Positions 32,430 to 45,222 of a stretch of DNA of 64,000 nucleotides are shown piece by piece. Each line of letters begins with the position of its first letter. The stretch's first letter is position 1. The notes under the pieces are model-generated. The model searched no databases and was not told the DNA's origin. It saw only the letters and a list, made by a program, of their open reading frames with translations. The DNA lies in the NCBI RefSeq assembly GCF_964030965.1, contig NZ_OZ034999.1:1860001-1924000 (forward strand), written 5' to 3'. Position numbers and translations under genes: made by a program. The stretch is from Spiroplasma endosymbiont of Amphimallon solstitiale. GTDB taxonomy: Bacteria; Bacillota_I; Bacilli_A; Mycoplasmatales; VBWQ01.

Positions 32430-32942
32430 AATGATAAAAATGAACAACAATTAATGACCTTTATTTTAGCAACACCAAGAGCGATGAAAAGATACATGAT
32501 AGAAAATACAGTTATTTATGTAGATTTTATTAAAGATGATAAAGCAGGAAGAGCATATAAAGTTGCTGGTGAAGTTGTTGGAGAAGCAATACCATATATT
32601 TCTAATAATGAAACAACATCAAGATGAATGTTATGTGGAGTTATTAAAACAGAAAAAATTAATTTAAAAACTAAAATTACAGTTTTAACAACAAATATTA
32701 CTGCAAATGTTAATAACAATAACAATGAATTAAATACAGAAATAAAAAGTACTAATGAACTTAAATCATTAAATCCAAATTTAACAAATCCAACTATTAA
32801 ATATTTTAGTGATGCACAAGGAAAAACTAATGTAAGTAATCAAAAACAAAAAGCAGGTGACTTATATATAACTATTACTGCAAATGTTAATGACTTAAAT
32901 TATAAAGGAACAACAAATCCAATTAAAATAACTCTTAAATAA
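32430..32942 (+). pseudogene. Major capsid protein, 3' part (prophage C)
   Basis: The last 170 residues are open and nearly identical to prophage B: NDKNEQQLMTFILATPRA through the C-terminal Ig-like domain ending NPIKITLK. The IS30 end removes the N-terminal 224 residues, so no coat protein can form. Confidence 0.75.
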
Positions 32943-34149
32943 AGGAAATTAATATCATGCCAATCGGTACAACTAGTACAGCAATACTTTTAAACATAAA
33001 TAAACCAAAACATACTAGAATAAGTAAACAACAAGAAAATAAAAGTTTTTGATGAGAAATTTTAGAAATGATTGGTGTACAAGTAATAGCAGTAGCACTT
33101 GCTCCTTTTACTGGTGGATTAAGTGAAAGCGTAGCACTTGGATTAGGTGCAAGTGATTTTATTGCAAGTACTATTAATTTTGGTATTTATGCTATAACTG
33201 ATTTTACTATTAATCAAGTTTATGATTATTTGAAAGGAAATGTAACACCATTAAATACTTTTTTTAATATATTACCAGCATTTGCTGGAATTAATAAAAT
33301 TAGTCGTGGTTATCGCACTACTAAATTTATTAAGTTAGCACAAAAAACTAAAATATTAGAACAAATTGGTGTTAAAGAAGCAAAAAATTTACAAGAAATT
33401 ATTAGTCAAGTAAGTGGAAAAGAAATTTTAACAGATAAAATTATTGGTAATAAACGTTATTTATTTAATTATAGTTTTGCTCCTAATCGTGAAACAATAA
33501 TCCAAAATTTAGGTTATGTTGCTGAAAGACAATATAAAAATAATTTTCAAAAATTAGAAGCACAAGAATTAAAAGATTATTTATTATTACAAAATACATT
33601 AATAAAATTAAGTCCACAATTAACTCCTAAATTTAAAATCAAAGATATTGAAAAAGCAAATAACTTTTTAAAAAAATATAATACTGATTTAAAAAAAGTA
33701 CTATCTATGAACCAACATGATTGATTAAATTTAGTTCATACAATACATTCAGAAAATAGATATGGAAAAACTTTAATTTTAGATTTACAAAAAATTCGTG
33801 CTAATGCTATTAAATTTAATTTTAAAAATAGTTCAATTCATAAGATTGTTTTAAATGCAAATAAAATTTTTAAGTATTTTGATATTAGATTTTATTTAAA
33901 AAAAGGTTTAAATAAATTTTGAAAAGATACTCCATATTTTGAAAAATTACGAGAAAGTATATATAAATTACAAGAAAAATTTGAAAAGTTAGAAAAACAA
34001 GCATTTGAAAAAATTAATAAATTAAAAGAAAAAGCAACTGATTTATTTACTAGTGCAGAGAAAAAAGCAATTAAACATGCACAATTAATTCCATTAAATT
34101 CCCCAGTATTTATGGGTTGTAAAATTCAACCTTTATCATTAGATAAATG

Positions 34150-34312
34150 CTTTAATTTTGTAGAAAAGTAATGATACATGATAAAGTGTTATTTTTAGAG
34201 AATTTTTACACTAAATAATGTTACTTTTAACAAATTTTTAATTAAAAATAATATTTTAAGTGTAAATTGATGAATAATTTTTGGTCATCCATACTTTTCT
34301 ACATAATTAAAA
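34150..34312 (-). mobile_element. MITE copy 5
   Basis: 163 bp with 8-bp duplication GATAAATG, inside the prophage C structural gene. Confidence 0.9.
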
Positions 34313-34745
34313 GATAAATGTGCAATTACTATTTATCATCGCAATTCTAAATATAAACCAATTACAGTTGTTGATAGTATTCTTAAAGCAGAAACTTTTG
34401 TTACTCAAATATATCTATTCCATTGATATCGTTGATATAGTGGTTGATACATTGGTTATGGAGTTAATCAAAATAAATGATTAAAAGCAATAGCATTTGC
34501 TCCACCAGTGGTGCAACAAGTAATTAGAGATAGTTTTAAAGTATATAGAGAAATATTAGAACTTATCATAAAGTAGTAAATTTTATTAATAATCCTATTG
34601 AAAATATTAATAAATCATTTAAAACTGTTGGTTTAAAATTTTCAATTAATACTTTATTTGGTACAGGATTATTGCATCATTTAGAAAAATTTGCATATAG
34701 TCAAGTTGTAGAAAAAGGTAAAAAAAAGTTACAAAAAGAAATTAT

Positions 34746-34908
34746 TTTTAATTATGTAGAAAAGTATGGATGACCAAAAATTATTCATCAATTTACACTT
34801 AAAATATTATTTTTAATTAAAAATTTGTTAAAAGTAACATTATTTAGTGTAAAAATTCTCTAAAAATAACACTTTATCATGTATCATTACTTTTATAAAA
34901 AATTAAAG
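34746..34908 (+). mobile_element. MITE copy 6
   Basis: 163 bp with 8-bp duplication GAAATTAT. The right terminal repeat is altered (TTTATAAAAAATTAAAG), so this copy may no longer move. Confidence 0.88.
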
Positions 34909-35756
34909 GAAATTATCCATATATCACATAGAAAAACTAAAATAAAAACTAAGCATTATAAAAAAGCATTTTTTAAGGAATGATAAATTATGATTAATAA
35001 ACTTTGAACTGATGTCAGTCTTGAAAATTATAATAACTGATATCCATTAACTGGAAAAATTACAGAAACGCCACAGCAATATATACAAACATGACCAAAT
35101 GTTAATGATTGATTTAAAACTTTTGCTATTCGTGCTCAAAATGATATTAATGCTTATCTTGATTTTATTTTATCTAAATTTCCTTTTGATAGTTTTAAAG
35201 ATGAATTAATTAAAGAAACATTAAGAGATATGGTTTATGTAATGGTTGAACATTGAGTATTTAATCGTACACCAATTGAATTTAATGTTGATGCTACTAT
35301 TCAATTTAATAATGGTACTCAATTTAGTGCCAATAGTACTCCTACAATTAATGTATGAGATTTAGCACCTAGTAGAATGAAAATATGAGCAAGATTAACA
35401 GAATTAAAACAAATATTTTCAAGTTATAATGATGATGAAATAGATGTTGAAAAAATTGACTTAAAAGCATTTTATACTAGAAATCAAGTTGATGAATTAA
35501 TAAAAGAACAAAAAGAATTTACATTATTAAAACAAATTAAATTATATGATGATTTAGTTGATGATAATGATAATGAAATATATAGAGGTCCTGTTAGTAA
35601 ATTTATTAATAAAGGTTATGTTGCAACTGATTATGACCCAAAAACTGAAACAATGATTTTAGATTGACCTGATGAAATTGGTACATTGCCAGCCGAAGCA
35701 TTACAAAATAATCCACAAGTTGGTGATTATACACATGCACCAACTTGTGATTTTTC

Positions 35757-35919
35757 CTTTAATTTTGTAGAAAAGTAATGATACATGATAAAGTGTTATT
35801 TTTAGAGAATTTTTACACTAAATAATGTTACTTTTAACAAATTTTTAATTAAAAATAATATTTTAAGTGTAAATTGATGAATAATTTTTGGTCATCCATA
35901 CTTTTCTACATAATTAAAA
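35757..35919 (-). mobile_element. MITE copy 7
   Basis: 163 bp with 8-bp duplication GATTTTTC (35749-35756 and 35920-35927), in the tail gene of prophage C. Confidence 0.9.
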
Positions 35920-36828
35920 GATTTTTCTGCTAAACAACAAAAAAGAATTACTGCAAATGAAAATGAAATTACGAAATTAAATAATGAATTAATTAAAGCA
36001 AATGAAAGTATCAATGATGTTAAAAATAATTGATTTAATATTGAAACTAGTCCTTTATGAAAAAAAGTTGAAAATAATAATATAGAAACATTTAAATGAT
36101 ATTTTATTAAAATCAGTTATCAATATTCAACAGAAAATAACTTTATGAAATTTTATAAAGTAATTAAAATTTATTTATTAAATAATATTTTTCATGAATT
36201 TGAATTGTTAAATGTTGATTCCATGACTTATAAAGAACAAATACAAAATAAAAATATTTTAAATATTGGAACTATTTACTATAACAATAGAAATAAAACA
36301 TTTAGTGGTGGCGGTAATTCTTATCCTGAACGTGGAAAAATTAATTTAATTGGTGATATAGACGAAATATATCAATATCAAGGAATAGATACACCAACTG
36401 AATTTATAGCAGACAAAGGCACTGAACGTGATTATTATACAAAACAAGAAACTAATAACCTATTAGATAAAAAACAAAATATAAGTGATAATAACTTACA
36501 AACTATTAATAAAACAGTTGTTGGTGCAATTAATGAAAATAAAAGTAATATTGATAAAAAACAAGATAAAGAAAATTGAAAAGTAATAGGTAATAGTCTT
36601 GATAATCGTACATGAGAAGATTTTACTCTTGGTTTTAATAAATATTATAGAGTAATTATTACATGAGAAAAACCACCATTTAATCAAGTAAATACAAGAA
36701 TTACAGTAGAATTTAAAACTGGTTCTTATTTAGGTGGTAGTGTTAATGAGAAATTTTTTTTAGAACCTGTTTAGAATCTTTTCGAAAATAATGTAAAATG
36801 ATTATATATTTTAAAATAAGAGGTATAT

Positions 36829-37104
36829 ATGCATAAAAATTATCCAAGTCATGTCACCAAAGAACAATTTGAGAACATAAAATCAATTTTAGAAAATAGC
36901 AAAAAGAAAACAAAACCAAGAAGTTTAGATTTATATGAAGTATTTTGTGCAATTTTATATGTATTAAAAAGTGGTTGTCAATGAAGAATGCTACCAAAAA
37001 ATTTTCCAAAATGACAAACTGTATATTATTATTTTCAAATTTGAAGTAAAAATAATGGTAAAGAACCTAGTGTATTGCAATTAATTTTAAAAAAAATTAG
37101 TTAA
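36829..37104 (+). CDS. IS5-family transposase, OrfA
   Basis: The same 91-aa product as at 16336. The eight-A run before its stop is conserved between the two copies, which supports programmed slippage into OrfB rather than a chance error. Confidence 0.8.
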
Positions 37105-37789
37105 AAAAGTTCGTATCAATAATAATCGCAAAGAACAAACTAGTTTTTGTATAATTGATTCGCAAAGTGTTAAAAATACAGATACTACTGAAAATAAAGG
37201 TTATGATGCTGGTAAAAAGATTTCAGGCATAAAACGTCATATTGTTGTTGATTCTCAAGGTTTACCACATGCAATTTACATAACCACAGCAGAAAAAACT
37301 TTTAATTATGTAGAAAAGTATGGATGACCAAAAATTATTCATCAATTTACACTTAAAATATTATTTTTAATTAAAAATTTGTTAAAAGTAACATTATTTA
37401 GTGTAAAAATTCTCTAAAAATAACACTTTATCATGTATAATTACTTTTCTACAAAATTAAAGGAAAAAACAGATCGTAATAGCTCTATAATAATGATTGA
37501 AAATGAAAAAGAAAATCTTTCTGCAGTTCAAAAAATAATAGTAGATGCTGGTTATACTGGTGAAAAATTTGCTTCTGAAATCAAAACAATCATAAATGCA
37601 AATGTTGAAGTGATAAAACGTAATGAATTACATACTTTTGTAGTATTACCAAAAAGATGAATTGTAGAACGAAGCTTTGCTTGATTAGAAAAATACAGAA
37701 GATTATGAAAAAATTGTGAAAGAAAACTAAATACTAGTTTACAAATGGTTGTTCTTTCATTTATTTCAGTTTTATTAAAAAGATTCTAA
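37091..37789 (+). pseudogene. IS5-family transposase, OrfB, interrupted by a MITE
   Basis: The frame continues from KKLVKKVRINNN through FCIIDSQSVKNTD, the MITE, IIVDAGYTGEKF and the catalytic Glu block IVERSFAWLEKYRRL to LLKRF. Removing the MITE restores one open frame, so only the insertion inactivates it. Confidence 0.8.
37300..37462 (+). mobile_element. MITE copy 8
   Basis: 163 bp with 8-bp duplication GAAAAAAC (37292-37299 and 37463-37470), nested in the IS5-family OrfB. Confidence 0.9.
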
Positions 37790-38374
37790 ACAGGTTCTTA
37801 CAAAAGGAGAAATTGATAGTGTAGAAGCAAATTTATATTTGGTTATAGGAAACGAACATAAATTCAAATTAATTATAGATGGTGGTAATGAAAAATATGG
37901 AAATATTTTTTCATTAGAAGAATTACAAAATACAATTAAAGTTGATGTTACACCAAAATTAAAAATTAATTCAAGAAGTTTAAAAACTAATGAAATAGAA
38001 GAAAATTATTGAGATATTGAATTACCAGATAATCCAACACCAAGTCCAAATAATCAACAATGAAAAGATGTTGGAACAAGAGAAAAAAATAAATGAGATA
38101 ATTGACAAATTACTTATGATTTTATAGTTAATAAACATTATAGAGTTTATTATTCTTGAAGTATATATAATCCAGTTTATACTATTCAAGAATTTATTAT
38201 AATGGATAACAAAATTGCTGGTGTACCAATACAAACCTTTAATGATAGTGTTAATATAGTAATTTTATCAGTTCAACATGCAAAATTGATTACTATTTAT
38301 AGTGGAAAAGGTAATTTAAAAGGTAATGTATGAAAATTACAAGAATTACAGGAATAATATTATGTTTTTTAAAA

Positions 38375-38498
38375 CCTGAATTGTAAATATAAATGGGACA
38401 GTTTTTTAAAATAATTGTATTAAATCTATTGGTCTTTTATAAGATAGTGATTTTCTGGGTGTAGAATTAATTTGAAATGCTATAGTATTTAAATCTTT
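38375..38498 (-). mobile_element. IS30-family element, 3' end fragment
   Basis: 124 bases of the IS30 3' end in minus orientation. The left edge follows the first four codons of the 40-aa phage membrane protein (38362-38374). The right edge is the IS256 copy at 38499. Confidence 0.85.
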
Positions 38499-39871
38499 GG
38501 CAATGTTTAGTAATCTGTGTAACTTACAAAAATAACTATGTTTAATTAATTCTAGTAAATATAATTAAATGACTAGAAAGAGTGAGTTACAGATGGCTAA
38601 AAAACAAAATATTAATAATAATGATCCAATATCAAAAGCAGTAGATTTATTATTAGAAAATACTGAAGATTTAACAACAGTTTTTAAAGAAGGGGGTTTA
38701 TATAAAGAATTAACAAAACGTTTAGTTGAAAAAATGTTGAATTCTGAAATGCAAAATTATTTAGGATATGAAAAAAATCAACATAGTAATACTGAAAATG
38801 CTCGTAATGGTACAAGTTCAAAAAAATTAATAACTCAACAAGGTAAAATTGAGATTGATGTACCAAGAGATCCAATAGTGATTTTACTCCTGTAATAGTT
38901 GCAAAAAGACAGCGAAGATTTGATGGTTTTGATCAACAAGTGCTTTCACTATATGCAAAAGGTATGACTCTATCTGACATTAGAATGCAGTTACAAGAGT
39001 TATATCATGGTGCTGATATTAGTGAAAGTGTTATTAGTCAAATTACTGATGATGTTATTGATGATGTCAAAACATGACAAAATCGACCATTAGAAAGCGT
39101 TTATCCGATTGTTTATTTTGATTGTATAGTAGTTAAAGTTCGACAAGATAAACGGATTATTAACAAATCAGTTTATATAGCATTAGGAGTTGATTTAGAA
39201 GGTAAAAAAGATGTTTTAGGCTTATGAATTAGTGAAAATGAAGGTGCTAAATTTTGATTAGCTAATTTCACAGAAATGAAAAATCGAGGCTTAAATGATA
39301 TTTTGATTGCTTGTAGTGATAATTTAACAGGCATGTCAGAAGCAATACAAGCAGTTTATCCTAAAACAGAACATCAATTATGCATTGTTCATCAAATTCG
39401 AAATAGTTTAAAATATGTTTCATACAAACATCGAAAAACTCTAGTTACAGATTTAAAACCAATTTATAGTGCATGTAGTGAAGAACAAGCAATGCAAGCT
39501 TTAGAATCATTTGAAAGTAAATGAAATAAACAATATCCCCAAATTGCTAAATCTTGATATAAAAATTGAGAAAATTTGATGATTTTTATTAGTTATCCTG
39601 CAGAAATCAAAAGAGTAATTTATACAACAAATGCTATTGAATCTGTTAATAGTCAATTACGAAAAGTTATTAGAAACAAAAAAGCTTTTCCTAATGATAT
39701 GTCAGTTTTTAAAATATTTTATTTAGCAATTGAAAATATAACAAAAAAATGAACATTGCCTATTCAAAATTGAAATACAGCAATTGCTCATTTTATGATA
39801 AAATTTGAAGACAGAATTAATCTGAACTAGTACTTTGTAAAACAAAGATACACAGATTTCTAAAAAGCCTC
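38499..39871 (+). mobile_element. IS256-family element, copy 6 (1373 bp)
   Basis: One base shorter than the others. Flanks AAATCTTT and ATAAAAGA are two different IS30 positions in opposite orientation, so this copy also marks a rearrangement. Confidence 0.9.
38569..39830 (+). pseudogene. IS256-family transposase with frameshift
   Basis: A single G is missing near 38871 (GATCCAAT instead of GATCGCAAT), which shifts the frame after PRD at about residue 101 and ends translation at residue 108. The rest is otherwise like the intact copies. Confidence 0.88.
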
Positions 39872-40780
39872 ATAAAAGAATATAAAAGTTATGGATTTTT
39901 GATTCGTAAAATAGCAAAAGCCATTGATTATAGTAAATCAACTGTACATAGAGTTTGTAGATTATTAAATCAAAACTTATTGCCATTAGAAATATTGAAT
40001 AAAATTCAAAAAAATAAACAAAATGCAGGTAGAAAATTAATAATTTTAACTTTAATAGAAATTAATACTATTAATCATTTGTTAATTACTAAAAATTATG
40101 CTCTTGATATAATTGCTAATTTTTTAAAGGAAAATAAAATAAAAAGTATTTCAACAAAAACTTTATATAACATGTTTAAAACAAATCGAATGGGTTTTGA
40201 TGAAAATAACTTATTGAGAAAAGGAAAAAATAAACCTCACAAACAAAAAGAAACTAGGGGCAGAATTAATAATTGTAAGTCTATTCATGAAAGAAATTTA
40301 ATCATTCCTAATATTAAAAATATAGAAGAATTTGGTCATTTAGAGGGTGATACTATCATTGGTAAAGATCATAAAAGTTCTATTATTACTTTAGCTGATA
40401 TATGATCAAAAACCACAATTCCTTTAGCAACTAAAAATAATAAATCAGAAAATATTACAAAAAGTATAATAAAATTTATTTCAAAGTTACAAAAAGGAAC
40501 AGTTAAAACTATTACTTTTGATCGTGGTAAAGAATTTAGTAAATGAAAATTAATCGAAAAAAATTGTAATGTTAAGATTTATTTTGCAGATCCTGGTAAA
40601 CCTTGTCAAAGAGGTTTAAATGAAAATAATAATGGTATTTTAAGAAGATATTTACCAAAATCTACAGATCTATCTTCATATAAACAAAAAGATTTAAATA
40701 CTATAGCATTTCAAATTAATTCTACACCCAGAAAATCACTATCTTATAAAAGACCAATAGATTTAATACAATTATTTTAA
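39872..40780 (+). pseudogene. IS30-family transposase lacking 12 N-terminal residues
   Basis: 302 codons are open to the normal stop, with EGDTIIGKDH, TFDRGKEF and the final [16 protein letters not shown] block intact. One change makes GFLIRK instead of GFSIRK. Only the start is missing. Confidence 0.8.
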
Positions 40781-40811
40781 AAAACTGTCCCATTTATATT
40801 TACAATTCAGG
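39872..40811 (+). mobile_element. IS30-family element lacking its 5' end
   Basis: It runs from ATAAAAGAATAT to the 3' repeat CAATTCAGG. IS256 replaces about 120 bases at the 5' end, including the left repeat and start codon. Confidence 0.88.
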
Positions 40812-41294
40812 ATTTATAAAATTGAGTATTTTAATTGTAATATTTTTAAATTAGTAGTAAGATAAATTTACAATTACATAAAATCCTAATTATTTCTTGT
40901 CTAAAAAATAATAAGACTATATATGAATTAATTTATTCCGGATTTTTGACAATCTCCCACTATTTTTATATATTTACTTAAACTTATTTTTAAAATTCTT
41001 TCAAAAAATAAAAATTTCTTATAATAAAGGTATGTCAAAATTTTTAATGTCCGTATTTATTTAGTTATTTAAAATTTAATTATTATAAAAGTTTAATTAT
41101 AACTAAAAATAAAAAAATCATTACTTCTACCATCCTCTAAAATCACACCAGTAACTATAATAATTGTATATTAAATACAATAAAAATAAAACGATAAATA
41201 TGAATTTATTTGCTAAAATATAATAGAATTTTTTTAACATTTTTTAAACAAGATTTATTAAAATAAAATCTATTATTAAAAAGGGATTTTTATA
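40812..41294. other. Non-coding stretch, no feature recognised
   Basis: Nearly 480 bases of AT-rich DNA between an IS30 end and the MATE transporter stop codon. No ORF with a binding site, no tRNA-like fold and no clear hairpin with a T run was seen. A weak AGATTT...AAATCT pairing near 41250-41266 could end the transporter transcript. Confidence 0.5.
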
Positions 41295-42716
41295 TTATCC
41301 ATGTGGTTCAAATGTCGGATGAGGTACATTTTCTACTTTAGAATTAATAATATTTTTATTTCAAGGAATTACTTTATAAAATACATAAGCACAAATAAAA
41401 TCAGCTGATTTACTTAAACACGAAATCATAATTACCATTTTAATACTTAAGTCAGTTCACTGCAATAAAGCAAAAGTAATAAAAATATCAATAAATCAAA
41501 TTAAAAATAGATCAGCAATACTAATAATTAAAGTATAGCCACCAGCATAAAGAAAACTAAATAATGGTTGCATCATATTAATGAAAAAATAAGTTACTGC
41601 TGAAAAAGCCATATATCAAACTGCAAGTTTCATAGCATTATTAGATAAATTTGGAAATAATACTTTTGGAACTCAAAAAGCACTACCCAAAATAATTAAA
41701 GCAATAACAGTTGAAATAGCAAAACTCAATTTTAATATCTTCTTAGCATTTTCTTTAGCCAGTACTAGTTCTCCTGAACCTAACTTGCTACCAACAGCAT
41801 ATCCAACTAAAGCATTATATCCCCTAAAAGTAGAATAAAAAATAGCAACAACACTACCAACAATTTGCACAGCGGCAACAACTTCAGTATCACCAAAATG
41901 AGAATATAAAGCTGTTAACATTACCACTGAAACACCAAATAATACTTGACTAGCAAATAAAGGAATAAAAGTAATAATATATTTTTTATGTAAATCTTTT
42001 GTAAATTTAAAAATATTTCAATTAGGAGCATAAATTGGTTTTTTATAAATTAAATAACCTAAAAATATAAAACATTCTACTGCTCTTGAAATAATTAAAC
42101 TTATTGCTAATCCTTCAATACCTAATTGTGGTCCCCCACTATATGGTAATGATAAAATACAAACTAAAAATGTATTTAAGAGTAATGAGCAAATAGAAGT
42201 TATCAATGGTGTTTTAACATTACCACATGTATTCATAGTAATTGACATAATAAAAGCAAAACCTAACAATGGGTAATTTCAAGCAATTAATTTACTATAT
42301 TCTTCAGCAATACCAATAGCATTTTGATGAGAATTATCTTCAGCACCAAGAATTACTCCCATAATTTGTTTACTAAATAATTCTAATATTACAACAAAAA
42401 ATATTGAAAAAATTAAAGTATAAAATAATTTTATATTAGTAGTTTCTTGAATTTTCTTCTTATCTTTAATACCTAAATATTGAGCAGTAAAAATATTACC
42501 GGTAGCAACAATAGCAAAAAAGATATATCAAACCATATCATAAATATTACTTGATGATGCAACTCCAGCAATAGCATCATCATTTCCAAATTGACCAACC
42601 ACAAAATTATTCATTAAGTTTATTAATGTTTCAATTAAAGATTGTGCACAAATTGGAATCATAAATAATAATGCCATTTTATAAAAGTTTAAATTATCTT
42701 TGTTTAACGTTTTCAT
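41295..42716 (-). CDS. MATE-family multidrug/sodium antiporter
   Basis: The 473-aa protein has about 12 membrane spans. The N-terminal half begins LIPICAQSLIETLINLMNNF-like and has VVGQFGNDDAIAGVA. The centre has MNTCGNVKTPLITS and LGIEGLAISLIISR; the second half has GFRGYNALVGYAVGSKLGSG-like segments. These are typical of MATE exporters, which expel cationic drugs in exchange for Na+ or H+. The Cys and Lys content is ordinary. The frame is intact with TGA as Trp. Confidence 0.85.
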
Positions 42717-42792
42717 ATCATCTCACCCAATTTAAAATTTAACTATAATAAAAAAATATATTAATGTTATTATTTAATATTTTGTTATATTT

Positions 42793-45198
42793 TTAACGAA
42801 TAATTGCTTGAAATTTTTTCTTTAATATTTCTTGAATAATACTTATTTGTCCACTTACTTTTGTTTCATCTAATTGTTCTTCTTGACTATTAAATTTCAA
42901 ATTAAAAGTTAATGAGTGTTGATGTTGTGATTTTAATTTTTCATCATTATAAAAATCTACCAAAGATATTTGTTCTAAAAAATCAATATTTGCAAAAATT
43001 ATAGCATTTTTTACATCAGAAAATTTAATATCGCTATTAACAATAATTGATATATCACGACTTAAAGCATTAAATTTTGATCAAAGCTTAAATTTAGAAA
43101 CTACTTTTTGCTGTTCTTCTATGATTTTAACTAACTTACTACAATTAATTTCTGCTAAGAATATTTTTTCAACATTCATTATTTTTTCAGTTTGTGGGTG
43201 CAGTGCGCCAATAGTAGCAATATGTTCTTGCTCATAAAAAATATCTGCGCTTAAATACGGATGCATTAAAGAATTATTATTTGTTTTATAAACAATAGAG
43301 TTAAATAAATTTGACATAACTTTTGCTAAAAAACCATCTAAAAAACCTTTAATAAAATAATACGTACTATTAGTAATTTTATTAGTATTAATTTTTGGTC
43401 AAAAATTATCCATAATCATAAAAGCTAAATGATGATTATCATCAGTTTCATCACCTGTATAAATAGTTTCATCAGTAAAAATTTTTAATTGTGTTTCTTT
43501 ACGTGCATAATTATATTGACAAATTCTTAATAAACTATCTGTCAAACTAAAACGCATAACTTCTCTTGTTAATGTCAAAGGTGCTTCTAATTTTACAGGT
43601 ATTTTATATTTAAAAAAATTAAAATCATTTAATCTCTGCATACTTGTTAAACTATATGTTTTTACTTGATTAAAACCATAACTTGTTAAATGTTGTCTTC
43701 ATTTCATCATTAAATTTTCCATTGCAGTTGGTGATTTAAATGATGCATTAAATTGTGGCTTAATAACTGGTAATTTATCATATCCAAATACTCTGGCAAC
43801 TTCTTCACTAAAATCATTAGCATTATTTAAATCACTACGATGATTAGGAACTGTTACTTTTAAAATTTCTTTATTTTTTGCATCAATTTCAATTTGACAA
43901 CCAATAATAGTCAAATAATTAATTATTTCATTAACCTCAAATTTTGTACCTAAAATTTTATTAATAAAATTAAAGTTAAAGTTAATCACTTTTGTTTTAA
44001 CTTGATAAGGAACATCATTACTAAAACCAGTAATTTCATATTTAACTTGTAATTGTCCTAAAATAAACAAATAACGTTGTAAAGCAATTAAATAATAATC
44101 AGGAACAACTGGTCTTGTTAAACGTTCTAATAATGTATTAATAAGAGCACCATGTCGCTTTGCTTGTTTACTCATTAAGGTAACATCAGGATTAATTGAA
44201 AATATAAAAACTTCTTTGGAACTTGGTTTAACTTCATATTCAATATTATGACTAACTCCTAAAACACTAAAAGCCAAATATTTATCGTGTAATAAAATAT
44301 CGCCCTCTTTAATTTGCAAATTACCTTCTGGGTATGATTTAGGTGAAATATTTAAAGATGGTTTTTTTAAAACATCAGCACTAAAAGTAATTAAGGGTTG
44401 ACCCAATTCTAACATTACTAAATGAATAATATCTTCTGATAAAGTTTTGGGTACAATATTTGCAAGTTGTAGTGTTCTTCTAATTCAAATTGGTGTTATT
44501 ACAGATTTATCATTAAATTCAATCTTTAATGTTGCTAAAGCTTGAATTTTACCATTAAGAACACTAACTTGACTTTTATTATCAAATTTTCCTATACTAC
44601 TAACTTCCATGTTTTTTAAAGGAATTTTAAAATAACCGCTTAATTCTCTAGCAATACTATAAATCCCCAAACAATCACTACGATTTACTGTTAAATCAAT
44701 AAAAAAAATTGTATCATCTAAATTTAAATATTGTAACGGATTAATATTACCAACCATTACATCATCTGGTAAATGAATAATACCACTTAATTCTTCTTTA
44801 TTCTGAACAATACCGCTTAATCCTAATTCTGTTAATGAACAAAGCATTCCTGAAGAAATAACATCTTGAATTGTTCTTTCAACAATAGTAAGACCATTAC
44901 CTAAAACACTCCCTATCCTTGCTACAACAACTTTAATACCAATAACTACATTTGGTGCACCACAAACTATAGTTAACATTTCAGTGCCTACTGTTACTTC
45001 ACAAATATTTAATTTATTCGATTTAGGATGTTTATTAATTTTAGTAATTTGACCAACAACTAAGTTTGTATTACTGAACATTAAATTTTTTACTTGATCA
45101 ACCTCAAAACCTAAACTATTTAAAGCATCAACGATTTCATAATCTTTAATGCTATTAATATTCAATCACTGCGAAATGATTTTACGTGAAACTATCAT
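42793..45198 (-). CDS. pheT: Phenylalanine-tRNA ligase beta subunit
   Basis: The 801-aa product has an N-terminal tRNA-binding OB domain (NLVVGQITKINKHPKSNKLN), LTVNRSDCLGIYSIARELSG, the B5 domain (NLVVPNHRSDLNNANDFSEE-like) and the C-terminal anticodon-binding fold. It pairs with PheS to charge tRNA-Phe. It starts 24 bases after pheS with AAAAGGAG, so the two form one operon. Many TGA-Trp codons are read through. Confidence 0.95.
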
Positions 45199-45222
45199 TT
45201 TATTTTATACTCCTTTTAATTT

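Larger units (their letters stand above)
32957..34986 (+). pseudogene. 565-aa structural protein homologue (prophage C), broken
   Basis: It begins MPIGTTSTAILLN with AAAGGAAA upstream. Two MITEs interrupt it (34150 and 34746). Relative to copy B, ten bases are missing near 34556 where a short TAGAACT direct repeat collapsed, which shifts the frame. Residues 60-75 differ from copy B (FIASTINFGIYAITDF against LIASISAVGVEFLTDF), so the two prophages diverged before the insertions. Confidence 0.65.
36763..37797 (+). mobile_element. IS5-family element with a nested MITE
   Basis: The ends GAACCTGTTTAGAATC and its near-exact inverted copy enclose 864 bp of element plus a MITE and its duplication. 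TTA flanks it on both sides, the TNA target of the IS427 group. This is the only copy in the window with both ends. Confidence 0.9.
34990..38357 (+). pseudogene. Tail/fibre-like protein homologue (prophage C), broken
   Basis: It matches the prophage B 783-aa protein at both ends, but its middle has diverged strongly (NNFMKFYKVIKIYLLNNIFH region and a single DYYTKQETNNLLDKKQ repeat). A MITE at 35757 and an IS5-family element at 36763 interrupt it. Even after removing them, one base is missing in a run of eight T at 36754-36761. It ends 4 bases before the start codon of the 40-aa membrane protein, of which only MFFK remains. Confidence 0.65.

Noticed and set aside
37433-37660. ORF starting MYNYFSTKLKEKTDRN
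   Set aside because: Its start lies in the MITE end; the rest is the IS5 OrfB after the insertion, not a separate gene.
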